DNA of 64,000 nucleotides from Mycoplana azooxidifex (GCF_014196765.1 NZ_JACIEE010000003.1:62001-126000), one strand, 5' to 3'. Positions 55,454 to 64,000 are shown, numbered from the stretch's first letter. Notes: a model not told the origin generated them from the letters alone. Program-made: numbers and translations.

Positions 55454-56488
55454 TTACATGGTCTTGCCGCCTTCGACAGCCGAGCGGATCTCTTCGCGCT
55501 CTGCGTCGGGAGCGGAGACGAGGCCGTACTCAGCCAGCGGGCTGTCGGGGCCGATCATCTGGTCGGACACGAAGAACTCGACATATTCCTTCAGGCCCGG
55601 AACAACGCCGATGTGTGCCTTCTTGACGTAGAAGAACAGCGGGCGCGAGACCGGGTATTCGCCGGACGAGATCGTCTCGACCGAAGGCGTGATGCCGCTG
55701 ACGGTGGCAACCTTCAGCTTGTCGGCGTTGTTTTCGTAGAAGGACAGGCCGAAGACGCCGACGCCGGTCTTGTTGGCGGCGATGCGGGCAAGCGTTTCGG
55801 AATAGTCACCGTCGATATCGACAGCCACGCCGTCCTTGCGGACTGCGACGCACTTTTCAAACTGCTCGGTCTTGTCGGCAACGGCAGCCTTGATCACTTC
55901 GCCAGCGCCGGAGTCTTCACAGCCCTTGGCCAGAACCTTCTCTTCGAAGACTTCGCGGGTACCGTGCTTTTCGCCCGGGATATAGGCTGCGATGTCGACG
56001 TCCGGCAGAGCCGGGTTCACTTCGGACCACTTCTTGTAGGGGTTGGCGACGAGCTTGCCGTCGACGACCACCTCGGCAGCGAGCGCCTTGTAGAGGTCGG
56101 CGGGCACGAAGGCGATGTCTGCGAGACCGGCGTCGGTCGCGAAGACGATGCCGTCATAGCCGATCTTGACTTCCTGGACGTCCGTCACGCCGGCAGCCTT
56201 GCAGGCCTCGAGTTCGGAGTCCTTGATCGGGCGCGAGGAGTTGGCGACATCGATCGTATCCTCGCCGACGCCCTTGCAGAATTCCTTCAGGCCGGCGCCC
56301 GAGCCGCCGGATTCGACGACCGGCGTCTTGAAGTCGCCAAACGTCTCGCCGAAGGTCTCGGCAACGATCTTGGCATAGGGCAGGACCGTGGAGGAGCCGG
56401 CGATCTGGACCTGGTCGCGCGCAGCGGCAACGCCAGCGAAGGCAACCGAGGCAGCCAGCGCGGCTACGGTGAGGCTAACACATTTCAT
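55454..56488 (-). CDS. pstS: phosphate-binding protein PstS
   Basis: 344 residues with a signal peptide (cut near residue 23, VAAARDQ). VQIAGSSTVLPYAKIVAE and SGGSGAGLKEFCKGVGEDTIDVANSSRPI are the phosphate-binding motifs of the PstS family. Delivers phosphate to PstCAB in the periplasm. A tandem Pho box lies 91-130 bp upstream. Confidence 0.94.
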   Translation of the reverse strand: MKCVSLTVAALAASVAFAGVAAARDQVQIAGSSTVLPYAKIVAETFGETFGDFKTPVVESGGSGAGLKEFCKGVGEDTIDVANSSRPIKDSELEACKAAGVTDVQEVKIGYDGIVFATDAGLADIAFVPADLYKALAAEVVVDGKLVANPYKKWSEVNPALPDVDIAAYIPGEKHGTREVFEEKVLAKGCEDSGAGEVIKAAVADKTEQFEKCVAVRKDGVAVDIDGDYSETLARIAANKTGVGVFGLSFYENNADKLKVATVSGITPSVETISSGEYPVSRPLFFYVKKAHIGVVPGLKEYVEFFVSDQMIGPDSPLAEYGLVSAPDAEREEIRSAVEGGKTM

Positions 56489-56578
56489 TTGAATTCTCCC
56501 GTTATGGGCTTGTGTGGGTAGGCCGGCGGTCGGCTCATGCCTGCCGTCGATCAGCGGCTCCTGTCTAGCGCCCGATCG

Positions 56579-56618
56579 TCATAGCTTTTATGTCAGTTTG
56601 ACGAAACATTTATGACAG
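56579..56618 (-). promoter_or_regulatory. tandem Pho box upstream of pstS
   Basis: On the minus strand four heptamers in register at 11-bp spacing: CTGTCAT, GTTTCGT, CTGACAT, GCTATGA, separated by AT-rich four-base spacers (AAAT, CAAA, AAAA). This matches two adjacent PhoB boxes and lies in the 191-bp gap between phoR and pstS. Confidence 0.8.
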
Positions 56619-56679
56619 TGCAAACCATTGGGAACGCTGTCTTATTTTTCAAAGAAACCGGGGACGAACGTTCTTTGTG

Positions 56680-57966
56680 TCAGAACTTGACGACAAATAC
56701 CGTGCCCTTGCCGATCTCGGACTTCACCGCAAGGCGCGCGCGATGGCGGGTCAGGATGTGCTTGACGATGGCAAGGCCGAGGCCGGTGCCCTTTTTCGAG
56801 CGGCTGGCCTCGACATTGACGCGATAGAATCGCTCCGTGATGCGCGGGACGTGCTCCGGCGCGATGCCCGGGCCGAAATCGGTGACGGACACTTCGGTGT
56901 TGCCGCCTTCGGCCGCGGAAAGGCGCACCTCGACCCGCTTGCCTTCCTGGCCATACTTGCAGGCGTTCTCGACGAGGTTCTCGAAGACCTCGATCAGTTC
57001 GTCGCGGTCGCCTGCGACCTGTACCGGGTGGGGCGGAAGATCCAGGGAAATCTCGACGCCGAGATCGGCGGCGAACGGCTGCAGGCTGTCGCGCACATGC
57101 CCGAGCAGGGCGCCGAGCTCGACCATCTGGTCGGGCGCGATGTTGGCCTTGAGCTCCAGCCGCGAGAGCGACAGGAGATCGTCGACGAGCCGGCTCATCC
57201 GCGTCGCCTGGTCGTGCATGATGCCGAGAAAGCGTTCGTGCGCCTTGTGGTCGTCCCTCGCCGGCCCCTGCAGGGTTTCGATGAAGCCCCTGAGCGAGGC
57301 CAGCGGCGTACGCAGCTCATGGCTGGCATTGGCGACGAAGTCCGATCGCATCCGGTCGATCCTGCGCGCCTGGGAGACGTCGCGGAAGGTGATCAGAATA
57401 TAGCGTCCCGCACCGAGACGGTGGTCGAGGGCCGGCATCGGGGCCGCGCGGACGATATAGACCGTCTCGGACGGCAGCCGTTCGGAGTGCTCGGTCTCCC
57501 GTGCCTGCCCGCTCGCGATCACGTCGCGCGCCATGTCGAGGATTCCCGGCGCGCGGATGCGCCCGGCGAGGTCGGCATTGCGCGGGATCGGCCCGAACAG
57601 CGCCGTGGCGGCGCGGTTCTGCAGCCGGACCGTCTCGTCGGCGGTCACGATCAGCACGGGCATGTCGAGCGCGTCGATCAGCGCCGCGATCGCATCGAGC
57701 CCATCGGTCGTCTCCGTCTCCGTGCGCAGGGCCGGGGCGGTCGCCGCCGGCGCAAGGCCCTCCAGGCGTTCGCCGCGTGCGAAGCCGGCGAGCGCCAGCA
57801 GCATGACGACGAAGGCGATCCAGCCGGCCGGTATGCCGCCCATCCACATGAGAAAGCCCGTGAAGACGACTGCAGCCAGGAGGACGCGCTCGTCCCAGAG
57901 CTGGGCCAAGAGCCACCGGACGGTCGACCCGCGCTCTTCCACCAGAATTCCCTTCCTCATCCGCAT
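56680..57966 (-). CDS. phoR: phosphate regulon sensor kinase PhoR
   Basis: 428 residues: N-terminal hydrophobic hairpin (about 27-62), a PAS domain (about 90-195), then the kinase core with the phospho-acceptor histidine in FVANASHELRTPLASL, N-box ENLVENACKYG and G-box TDFGPGIAP and KGTGLGLAIV. It phosphorylates PhoB under phosphate limitation. Upstream of pstS on the same strand, so it can be transcribed separately from the Pho-box promoter. Confidence 0.93.
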   Translation of the reverse strand: MRMRKGILVEERGSTVRWLLAQLWDERVLLAAVVFTGFLMWMGGIPAGWIAFVVMLLALAGFARGERLEGLAPAATAPALRTETETTDGLDAIAALIDALDMPVLIVTADETVRLQNRAATALFGPIPRNADLAGRIRAPGILDMARDVIASGQARETEHSERLPSETVYIVRAAPMPALDHRLGAGRYILITFRDVSQARRIDRMRSDFVANASHELRTPLASLRGFIETLQGPARDDHKAHERFLGIMHDQATRMSRLVDDLLSLSRLELKANIAPDQMVELGALLGHVRDSLQPFAADLGVEISLDLPPHPVQVAGDRDELIEVFENLVENACKYGQEGKRVEVRLSAAEGGNTEVSVTDFGPGIAPEHVPRITERFYRVNVEASRSKKGTGLGLAIVKHILTRHRARLAVKSEIGKGTVFVVKF

Positions 57967-58097
57967 CGGCCTGCTCCGTGATTCTTCGTCAACAGGCAGA
58001 CCTAACCTGATTTCATGACATGTTTTTCACGGTGCGCTTGAAATCGCAATCCAGATGTGGCCTCCTCGCCGCACCGTCGCGCGGAGGAGCTTAAAGC

Positions 58098-58979
58098 ATG
58101 GTCACGTTTCCCGACATCAAACCCGTGGAAATCGAGATCGGCGGCAAGAAGCGCAGCTTCGACATCGACGACCCGAAGCTTCCGGCGTGGGTCGACGACA
58201 AGGCGTTCTCCTCCGGCGGCTTTCCCTATGAGAAGAAGCTCGACAAGGACGAATACGAGGAAACGCTGGAGCGGCTGCAGATCGAGCTCGTCAAGGCACA
58301 GTATTGGCTGCAGGCGACCGGAAAGCGGGTGATCTCAGTCTATGAGGGGCGGGATGCCGCGGGAAAAGGCGGGCTGATCTTCGTCACCCGCGCCTATCTC
58401 AACCCTCGCTCGGCGCGGGTGGTGGCGCTCGCCAAGCCCACCGAGACCGAGCAGGGCCAATGGTACTATCAGCGCTATGTCGCCCAGTTTCCGACCGCCG
58501 GCGAATTCGTGCTGTTCGACCGCTCCTGGTACAACCGCGCGGGCGTCGAGCCCGTCATGGGTTTTTGCACGCCGGAGCAGTACGAGAAATTCCTGGTCGA
58601 GACGCCCGACTTCGAGCGGATGGTGATCACCGACCGGATCGTCTTCTTCAAGTTCTGGCTCGACATCGGCCGCGAGATGCAGATCAAGCGCTTCCACGAC
58701 CGCCGGCACGACCCGCTGAAGACCTGGAAGTTGTCGCCGATGGACATCGCGGCGCTGGCCAAGTGGGACGACTACACCGAGAAGCGCGACCGCATGCTCG
58801 AGGAAACGCACAAGCCCTGGGCGCCGTGGACGGTCGTGCGCGCCAACGACAAGCGTCGCGCCCGGATCAACGCGATCCGCTGCATCCTCGACCGGCTCGA
58901 CTACGACGGCAAGGACAAGAAGGCGATCGGCCAGATCGACGACAAGATCATCGGCTCGGGGCCGAAATTCCTGAAATAG
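58098..58979 (+). CDS. ppk2: polyphosphate kinase 2
   Basis: 293 residues. Walker A GRDAAGKG (84-91), the motif [12 protein letters not shown] (Walker B region, about 140-151) and [11 protein letters not shown] are diagnostic of single-domain PPK2. It uses polyphosphate to phosphorylate nucleoside diphosphates, or the reverse. Divergent from phoR with 131 bp between; a polyphosphate enzyme beside the Pho regulon fits phosphate storage. AAAGC only is seen before the ATG, with GGAGGAGC a little further up. Confidence 0.93.
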   Translation: MVTFPDIKPVEIEIGGKKRSFDIDDPKLPAWVDDKAFSSGGFPYEKKLDKDEYEETLERLQIELVKAQYWLQATGKRVISVYEGRDAAGKGGLIFVTRAYLNPRSARVVALAKPTETEQGQWYYQRYVAQFPTAGEFVLFDRSWYNRAGVEPVMGFCTPEQYEKFLVETPDFERMVITDRIVFFKFWLDIGREMQIKRFHDRRHDPLKTWKLSPMDIAALAKWDDYTEKRDRMLEETHKPWAPWTVVRANDKRRARINAIRCILDRLDYDGKDKKAIGQIDDKIIGSGPKFLK

Positions 58980-58991
58980 GGACGCGCCCGG

Positions 58992-60173
58992 TCACTCGCC
59001 CGGGAGGATGCGGACGGCGAAGAGGTTGACGCCCGATCCGGCGCCGGTGACATCGCTGTTGATCAGAAGACGGCCCGCCGCACTCGGCGAAAGCGAACCC
59101 TCGAAGGTGACCTGGAACAGAAGGTCGGTGCGGTCGGCCACGGCGAACCGGTGGCGGCCGCAATTGCCGAGCGTGCCGAAGTCGCATTCGACGGAGACCT
59201 GAACCGGCTTGCCGCTGTCCGGCTCCACGGTCAGCGCGATCGTCGAGGTCTTTCCCGCCATCGCCTGCAGCACCTCGGGCGCGACGGCGACCGCGACGGC
59301 ACCCTCGCGGTCCGCCGATGTCGAGACGAGCCTGACCGCCGGCCCCTCGTCCGTGCTGACCGGTTCGAACCGGCCGCCGGCTGACGCCGACAGGGCGCTG
59401 GTGTCGGCAGGGTCGAAGACCTCGCGCCACTCGGCGGAGAAGCTGTTGTGCGTGTCGAGCGCCTCGCCGCCCGGCTGGCCCGCCGGGGAATCCTCCCCGC
59501 TCACGCTTTGCGGCGGGTTGGCGACGCTGCCGTCGCGCTCGGACGGCGGCAGGAGCAGGCCGCTGCTCCTGATCCACCAGGCAGCCGTTCCCAACACGGC
59601 TACAAGGGTCGCCACGACGAGCAGGAAGGAGAAAAACCGCCCCCGGCGCCGCGGCGCCTTGGCGACGCGCGGCGAGGCGGCGACAACAGATTCCGCTTCG
59701 GGCGCCGGTTGCCGCGCGGTCGAATTCGGCGCTTTCGCAGCCGGCCCGAAACCGTCGCTACGCTCCGGCCGGATCTCGTCGAGCGTGGGCTCCCGGTCAA
59801 CCGCCGGGGCAACCGGTGGTTCTTTCGCCGTGCGCGGGACGTCCGAGGCGGGGGATCTCACGTCGCCTGCCGCCAGCGGGCGCGACGCGGATTCTGGGCT
59901 GTCGGCGACAGGACCGCCGGAGACTGGACTTCCGGAGACTGGGCCCTGGCGCTCGGCCTTCAGCGCTGCGCGCTGTTCGCCCTCGATCTGGCGGATCGTC
60001 ATTTCCAGGCGATGGCGCTGGGCCGCGATCGCTTCGGGATCGTTGATCTCCTGCTTTCGCAGGCCCGCCTCGAGCGCATTGCGGGCCGACTGATAGATCC
60101 GCGCGCGGGTTTCGGGATTGCCGCTTTCGGCACGCGCCAAAGCGCTTCTGATGGCCTGTTCCAGTCCGCTCAC
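58992..60173 (-). CDS. conserved hypothetical protein with single membrane anchor
   Basis: 393 residues from a GTG at 60173 with GGGAGG upstream. Layout: an N-terminal helical part (about 1-75, LEQAIRSALARAESGNPETRARIYQSARNALEAGL), a Pro/Ala/Ser-rich linker, one transmembrane helix near residues 180-200 (FFSFLLVVATLVAVLGTAAW) and an extracytoplasmic domain (about 240-393) that looks like a beta-sandwich with two cysteines (ECDFGTLGNCGRH). Known as a conserved rhizobial hypothetical; no function assigned. It converges on ppk2, with 12 bp between the stops. Confidence 0.7.
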   Translation of the reverse strand: MSGLEQAIRSALARAESGNPETRARIYQSARNALEAGLRKQEINDPEAIAAQRHRLEMTIRQIEGEQRAALKAERQGPVSGSPVSGGPVADSPESASRPLAAGDVRSPASDVPRTAKEPPVAPAVDREPTLDEIRPERSDGFGPAAKAPNSTARQPAPEAESVVAASPRVAKAPRRRGRFFSFLLVVATLVAVLGTAAWWIRSSGLLLPPSERDGSVANPPQSVSGEDSPAGQPGGEALDTHNSFSAEWREVFDPADTSALSASAGGRFEPVSTDEGPAVRLVSTSADREGAVAVAVAPEVLQAMAGKTSTIALTVEPDSGKPVQVSVECDFGTLGNCGRHRFAVADRTDLLFQVTFEGSLSPSAAGRLLINSDVTGAGSGVNLFAVRILPGE

Positions 60174-60260
60174 ATTGCCTCCCTGGGTGCCCGCGCACGG
60201 CCCATGCCGCGCGGGCAAACGAAGCCAAGGCGTCTTCGTTTATTGCCTGTTAACAATTCG

Positions 60261-60277
60261 GTAAACGTTGACGTCAC
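60261..60277. promoter_or_regulatory. LiuR-like half-site region upstream of the 58992 gene
   Basis: GTAAACGTTGACGTCAC joins a TTTAC half (on the minus strand) to a TTGACG half. It resembles, imperfectly, the two better sites at 60418 and 63762. Low certainty. Confidence 0.3.
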
Positions 60278-60417
60278 TTTCCGCAAGTCTCGGATGACGC
60301 AAGGCAAGTCGCTGCCGGGGATAACGGCGAGGGCTGCCGTTTCCCGCGTCCCACACTGTCGATGCGACATGCCGGGCAGCCGGCACCACACCTTTCCAAC
60401 GACGGCGAACGCTGCTA

Positions 60418-60438
60418 TTGACGTTTCCGTAAACGTAA
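60418..60438 (+). promoter_or_regulatory. LiuR-like palindrome before the nitronate monooxygenase gene
   Basis: TTGACGTTTCCGTAAACGTAA contains the near-palindrome ACGTTT-CCGT-AAACGT, 20 bp before the start at 60458. It shares the ACGT/TTTACG elements of LiuR (MerR-family) sites that control branched-chain amino acid and fatty acid catabolism in Proteobacteria, as I recall them. Confidence 0.45.
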
Positions 60439-60457
60439 CTATAGCCCGGACCGCGAC

Positions 60458-61420
60458 ATGACCCTGCCTACCATTCTCCGCGACAAGCTTCGCCTGCCCG
60501 TCATCGCCTCCCCCCTCTTCATCATATCGCATCCCGCGCTGACGCTGGCGCAGTGCAAGGCGGGCGTGGTCGGCGCCTTTCCGGCGCTGAATGCCCGGCC
60601 GGAATCGCAGCTCGACGAGTGGCTGGCGGAGATCACCGAGACGCTGCGCGACCACGACGCGCGGCATCCGGATCGCGCGGCCGCCCCCTTTGCCGTCAAC
60701 CAGATCGTTCACAAGTCGAACCGGCGGCTCGAGCACGACCTTATGCTGTGCGTCAAATACAAGGTGCCGGTCGTCATTTCCTCGCTCGGCGCCGTCCCCG
60801 AAGTCAACGACGCCATCCATTCCTATGGCGGTATCGTCCTGCACGACGTCATCAACAACCGCCACGCCAACTCGGCGATCCGCAAGGGCGCCGATGGGCT
60901 GATCGCAGTGGCCGCCGGGGCTGGCGGGCATGCCGGCACGCTGTCGCCCTTCGCGCTCGTCCAGGAGATCCGCGCCTGGTTCGACGGGCCGCTCGTTCTC
61001 TCCGGTGCGATCGCCACAGGCAGCGCAATCCTCGCTGCGCAGGCGATGGGCGCGGACATGGCCTATATCGGCTCCCCCTTCATCGCCACGACCGAGGCGC
61101 GCGCCAGCGAGGCCTACAAGGCGGCCATCGTCGAGGCGAGTGCGGCCGACATCGTCTATTCCAACTCCTTCACCGGAATCCACGGCAACTACCTGCGCTC
61201 GTCGATCCGCGCCGCCGGCCTCGACCCGGACAACCTGCCGGAAGCCGACCCGACCAAGATGGATTTCGAGAAGGCCGAGACCGGCGCCAAGGCCTGGAAG
61301 GATATCTGGGGCTGCGGCCAGGGCATTGGCGCCGTCAAGGAGATCACGAGCACCGGGACCTTCGTGGCGCGCCTGGAGGAGGAATACGGGACCGCCCGCG
61401 AGCGCCTCGCTGCCCTCTGA
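60458..61420 (+). CDS. nitronate monooxygenase-like NAD(P)H-dependent flavin oxidoreductase
   Basis: 320 residues, FMN TIM barrel of the nitronate monooxygenase (2-nitropropane dioxygenase) family. VIASPLFIISHPALTLAQCKAG, VAAGAGGHAGTLSPF (flavin phosphate loop, with the active-site histidine) and LSGAIATGSAILAAQAMGADMAYIGSPF are the family marks. It may detoxify alkyl nitronates or act on an enoyl substrate. A LiuR-like palindrome lies 20 bp before the start, suggesting co-control with fatty-acid genes. Confidence 0.85.
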   Translation: MTLPTILRDKLRLPVIASPLFIISHPALTLAQCKAGVVGAFPALNARPESQLDEWLAEITETLRDHDARHPDRAAAPFAVNQIVHKSNRRLEHDLMLCVKYKVPVVISSLGAVPEVNDAIHSYGGIVLHDVINNRHANSAIRKGADGLIAVAAGAGGHAGTLSPFALVQEIRAWFDGPLVLSGAIATGSAILAAQAMGADMAYIGSPFIATTEARASEAYKAAIVEASAADIVYSNSFTGIHGNYLRSSIRAAGLDPDNLPEADPTKMDFEKAETGAKAWKDIWGCGQGIGAVKEITSTGTFVARLEEEYGTARERLAAL

Positions 61421-61542
61421 AGCCCGCATTCCCGGATGCAGGGGAGAAAATTGCCGGAGCGGAAACAGATGACTTGAAATCTTGCCGCAATGCGGCTATC
61501 AGCGCCACACATTCCGGCCCACGATGCTTCGGGCCGGAGCGG

Positions 61543-61618
61543 GCCGCTTTAGCTCAGGTGGTAGAGCACATCATTCGTAATGATGGGGTCGCAGGTTCGA
61601 GTCCTGCAAGCGGCACCA
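61543..61618 (+). tRNA. tRNA-Thr (anticodon CGT)
   Basis: Acceptor GCCGCTT/AAGCGGC, D-arm GCTC...GAGC, anticodon stem CATCA/TGATG with loop TTCGTAA (anticodon CGT), T-arm GCAGGTTCGAGTCCTGC, encoded CCA. 76 nt. Confidence 0.95.
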
Positions 61619-61896
61619 TTTCTCATTCCCGATTCCCGAGCCATTGCGCGACTATCTAGCCGCGGAATGCGCGGTGTGCCCCGAAATAGCAGCCAAGGTT
61701 GCTTGATGGACCGTGAAATCGCGAACGGCGTGGGACGGTTCACGGCTTGAGGCCTGCCATTGCAGATCCGGTAGCAGAGCGCTCTGCCACTATGGCTCGG
61801 CCGGCAAGCGCAACTCTCGATGCGTCCGCCGAAGGCGCGCGATCCGATGCAGCCCCGGCCTGACCCGTGGCCGCCGAATGTCCGCCTCCTGGCAGG

Positions 61897-63066
61897 CTAT
61901 TCCGCTGCGGTCTTCTCGGCCGCCTTCTCGATGACCGCCGGTTCCTCGGTCATCTCGACCTCGCGGACCCATTCGCGCCAGATGGCGACCAGGAGCGCCA
62001 TCAGCACGGGGCCGATGAACAGGCCGAGGAAGCCCATGGTCTTCACCCCGCCGATGAGGCCGAAGAAGGTGGGCAGGAACGGCAGCTTGATCGGCCCGCC
62101 GACCAGCTTCGGGCGCAGTGTCTTGTCGACGATGAAGAGCTCGATGGAGCCCCAGAGGAAGAGGGCGGTGCCGGCGACGGCCGATCCACTGGCGACGAGG
62201 TAGATCGACACCAGCGTGAAGGCCAGCGGCGCACCGCCGGGAAAGAGCGCCATCAGCCCCGTCAGCACGCCGAGGGTGACGGCTGAGGGGACGCCGGCGA
62301 TCCAGTAGGCGATGCCGAGCACGATGCCCTCGCCGATCGCGATCAGCGTCATGCCGGTGACGGTGGAGCTGATCGTGGCAGGCACGATGCGCGAGATCCG
62401 CTCCCAGCGCATCGGCAGGATGCGTTCGCCGATGCTGTCCACCTGCGACAGGAAACTTTCCCCGTCACGATAGATGAAGAAGAGCGCAATCAGCATGAAC
62501 AGCGTCGTCAGGAGCAGATGGAAGGCCGCGCCGCCGGCGGCCAGTGCGACGCGATAGATATTGGCGATGTTGGCGCCGCTGACGATCTGCGTCAGTTCGC
62601 CGACCGCGCCGGGATGATCGAGAAGCTGGGTCCAGCGGTTGGCCATCCACTCACCCACCACCGGCAGGGCGCGGATCCATTCCGGTACGGGGGCTCCGGT
62701 CTTGTTTGTCGCCACCGCCCAGCCGATCCACTCCCGCACCTCCTGGAAAGCGTAGGTGACGGCGAACATGATGGGCACGATGATGAAGGCGAGGATCAGC
62801 AGGATGGCGATCGCAGCAGCCAGCGTGCGCTGCCCGTTGAGCGCCAGGCGCAGCCGACAGAACAGCGGCCAGCTGGCCGTGGCGATCACCAGCGCGGCAA
62901 GGACCGGCACGACGAAGCCGTGGAAGAAATAGACGCCGGCAATGATGACGAGAAACAGCAGCCAGCGCGCGGCAGAGATCGAGGAGATCAGGGCAACGCC
63001 GGTCGTCCGCGCAGCTCCCAGCAGGCGCGGTTCGTGGCGGATGTTGCGCAGTTCGGGCTGGTGCAC
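61897..63066 (-). CDS. AI-2E family transporter (TqsA/PerM-like permease)
   Basis: 389 residues from a GTG at 63066 with a perfect AGGAGG seven bases upstream; the ATG-started frame adds 20 residues with no support. About eight hydrophobic helices, with FVVPVLAALVIATASWPLF near the start and the C-terminal LGVLTGLMALFPGGAPLAF and GGVKTMGFLGLFIGPVLMALL typical of the family. Members export autoinducer-2, other small molecules or act as Na+/H+ antiporters; the substrate here is unknown. Confidence 0.88.
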   Translation of the reverse strand: MHQPELRNIRHEPRLLGAARTTGVALISSISAARWLLFLVIIAGVYFFHGFVVPVLAALVIATASWPLFCRLRLALNGQRTLAAAIAILLILAFIIVPIMFAVTYAFQEVREWIGWAVATNKTGAPVPEWIRALPVVGEWMANRWTQLLDHPGAVGELTQIVSGANIANIYRVALAAGGAAFHLLLTTLFMLIALFFIYRDGESFLSQVDSIGERILPMRWERISRIVPATISSTVTGMTLIAIGEGIVLGIAYWIAGVPSAVTLGVLTGLMALFPGGAPLAFTLVSIYLVASGSAVAGTALFLWGSIELFIVDKTLRPKLVGGPIKLPFLPTFFGLIGGVKTMGFLGLFIGPVLMALLVAIWREWVREVEMTEEPAVIEKAAEKTAAE

Positions 63067-63232
63067 CGTGTTCCTCCTGTTCGATGCGGCTCCGCACGTC
63101 ACGCAATTCGGGGCGCATTGCCTCATATGGTGATACCAGTGTCTGATGTCACGGCAAAGAAAACCTTGCCGGTGCGAGATATTTTTGCCCCGGCCGCAAT
63201 CGGGATCGGCATGGGATACCAGGAATCAGGGG

Positions 63233-63658
63233 CTAGCGCGGCACGCAGGTTCGTCGCGGCCCGCTCAAGGGCTGGTAGCTGTTGTCCGAAAGCCGGTAAC
63301 TCCGGTAGCGATTGGCGCACCATCGCTGGGGTGTCATCCCATAGACCGGCGCGCCGGGCCCGACGGTGACGTCGCCGAGCATCTCGCCGGTGCCGAAGGC
63401 CCATCGCGGATACCAGTAGCCGTTGCGATGGCGATAGTAGCCGTCGCGGTAGGTCGAATAGCCGCGAAGGCCGCGGTAGGTCGGGGCGCCGCGCAAGCTG
63501 TCGACGGGATTGCGGGCAATCCCGAGCGCATCCACGGGATCCTGGCCGACCACGACCGGGCCATGACGGGGGCGCAGGGCATCGATGGCAGACGCCGGCA
63601 CGGCGGCCAGGAAGGCCAGGAGCAGCGTCGAAACCACCAGACCGGTATGTTGGCCCAT
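63233..63658 (-). CDS. BA14K-like secreted protein
   Basis: 141 residues with a signal peptide (STLLLAFLAAVPASA). The mature part is rich in Tyr, Arg and Gly and ends with WCANRYRSYRLSDNSYQPLSGPRRTC, the BA14K/lectin-like C-terminal motif of Rhizobiales. Brucella BA14K is an immunoreactive lectin-like surface protein; in free-living relatives the role is unknown. AAGGAGGCAAC precedes the ATG. Confidence 0.85.
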   Translation of the reverse strand: MGQHTGLVVSTLLLAFLAAVPASAIDALRPRHGPVVVGQDPVDALGIARNPVDSLRGAPTYRGLRGYSTYRDGYYRHRNGYWYPRWAFGTGEMLGDVTVGPGAPVYGMTPQRWCANRYRSYRLSDNSYQPLSGPRRTCVPR

Positions 63659-63761
63659 CTTGTTGCCTCCTTCCGGCGTTCGGCTGCATCAACATTTTCC
63701 CACGGATGCGACCGGCTTACCAGCAGGCCCTGATCAGCGGTGGAGTTCCATGGTTCACTTG

Positions 63762-63777
63762 TTGACGTTTACGTCAA
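63762..63777 (+). promoter_or_regulatory. LiuR-like operator upstream of the acyl-CoA ligase gene
   Basis: TTGACGTTTACGTCAA: perfect 7-bp arms around a 2-bp centre, close to the LiuR-type consensus as I recall it. The TTGACG may double as a -35 element with an AT-rich TATATAG following at 63781, so binding would block transcription toward 63909. Confidence 0.55.
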
Positions 63778-63908
63778 GGTTATATAGCGATTGTGCTTGA
63801 TGACATGGAGCAAAGGCATCATGCTGCCGCACCGGGAGGTTGGAGGACCTGCCGGTTGCGCTTATACGGCAGCAATGCGACCGGGCATGCGAGGGAGGAT
63901 CGACATAC

Positions 63909-64000
63909 ATGGCAGCAACCGTTCAGGATCGGACCGGACCCTCTTCGGACAGGATCTGGCTCGCCTCCTATCCGCCCGGTACTCCTGCCGAGATCCCGCC
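63909..64000 (+). CDS. long-chain fatty acid CoA ligase (FadD-like), 5' end only
   Basis: Only the first 30 codons are in the window: MAATVQDRTGPSSDRIWLASYPPGTPAEIPP. The WL-x-x-YPP-x-x-PAEI pattern is the typical opening of FadD-type AMP-forming acyl-CoA ligases. GGGAGGATCGACATAC lies before the ATG. The upstream palindrome fits a fatty-acid-degradation gene. The identity rests on a short stretch. Confidence 0.6.
   Translation, partial: MAATVQDRTGPSSDRIWLASYPPGTPAEIP

Noticed and set aside
57990-58045. Possible Pho box upstream of ppk2 (CATGACATGTTTTTCACGG)
   Set aside because: Only one heptamer resembles the consensus and the 11-bp register is poor, in contrast to the pstS site.
59209-60093. 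Long plus-strand frame over the 58992 gene
   Set aside because: Low-complexity Ser/Ala/Arg composition, no start signal; a shadow of the minus-strand gene, which has GGGAGG and a membrane helix.

Overview
The window reads as chromosomal (or chromid) DNA of a Rhizobiales bacterium, most likely Rhizobiaceae. The reasons are uniform high GC with alphaproteobacterial codon use, a GcrA-family cell-cycle regulator, a SAM-II riboswitch in front of metZ, a double-length 2'-deoxycytidine 5'-triphosphate deaminase, a RIME-type intergenic repeat, and the order dcd-metZ-apaG-hslO-argF-argD-gcrA-phoB-phoU-pstBACS-phoR-ppk2, which resembles Sinorhizobium/Rhizobium chromosomes as I remember them. No transposase, phage structural gene or CRISPR array was seen.

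Region 1 (1-9.7 kb) is mixed: two EamA/DMT exporters (one cut by the window edge), a LexA/S24-like regulator with a secreted or anchored nuclease-like protein and a TerB protein, a solute-binding protein divergent from a large membrane glycosyltransferase, tRNA-Gly(CCC), and then a gene-poor stretch with a small secreted protein and an Alg14/Alg13-like (PssD/PssE-like) split glycosyltransferase.

Region 2 (10-34 kb) is a dense polyol and rare-ketose catabolic region. After a ROK sugar kinase and an inositol-monophosphatase-family enzyme comes a minus-strand operon: solute-binding protein, two permeases, a small membrane protein, a polyol dehydrogenase, an ATPase, a rhamnulokinase-like kinase, a DeoR regulator, a class II aldolase and an SDR. 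Divergent from it are a ketose 3-epimerase and a ROK repressor, followed by a PfkB kinase, a GatZ/KbaZ-family protein and four SDR dehydrogenases. The dehydrogenase + PfkB kinase + PF08013 trio matches the D-altritol/galactitol route described in Agrobacterium C58 (polyol to D-tagatose to tagatose 6-P to fructose 6-P). A second tight five-gene operon (Gfo/Idh oxidoreductase, TIM-barrel isomerase, alpha/beta hydrolase, AlsE/Rpe-like epimerase, ROK kinase) has its own divergent ROK repressor. It has no transporter and looks like a further, possibly undescribed, ketose branch.

Region 3 (35.5-42.3 kb) is a sulfate-ester operon: Tat-type solute-binding protein, two permeases, ATPase, GntR/UTRA regulator and a cytoplasmic arylsulfatase, with a RIME-like repeat before the sulfatase.

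Region 4 (42.6-64 kb) is housekeeping: dcd; SAM-II-controlled metZ; apaG; hslO; argF-argD; gcrA behind a cluster of GANTC (CcrM) sites; the complete phosphate regulon phoR-pstSCAB-phoU-phoB with a tandem Pho box; ppk2; a nitronate-monooxygenase-like gene; tRNA-Thr(CGT); an AI-2E-family permease; a BA14K-type protein; and the start of a fadD-like acyl-CoA ligase. Palindromes resembling LiuR sites precede the monooxygenase and the ligase.
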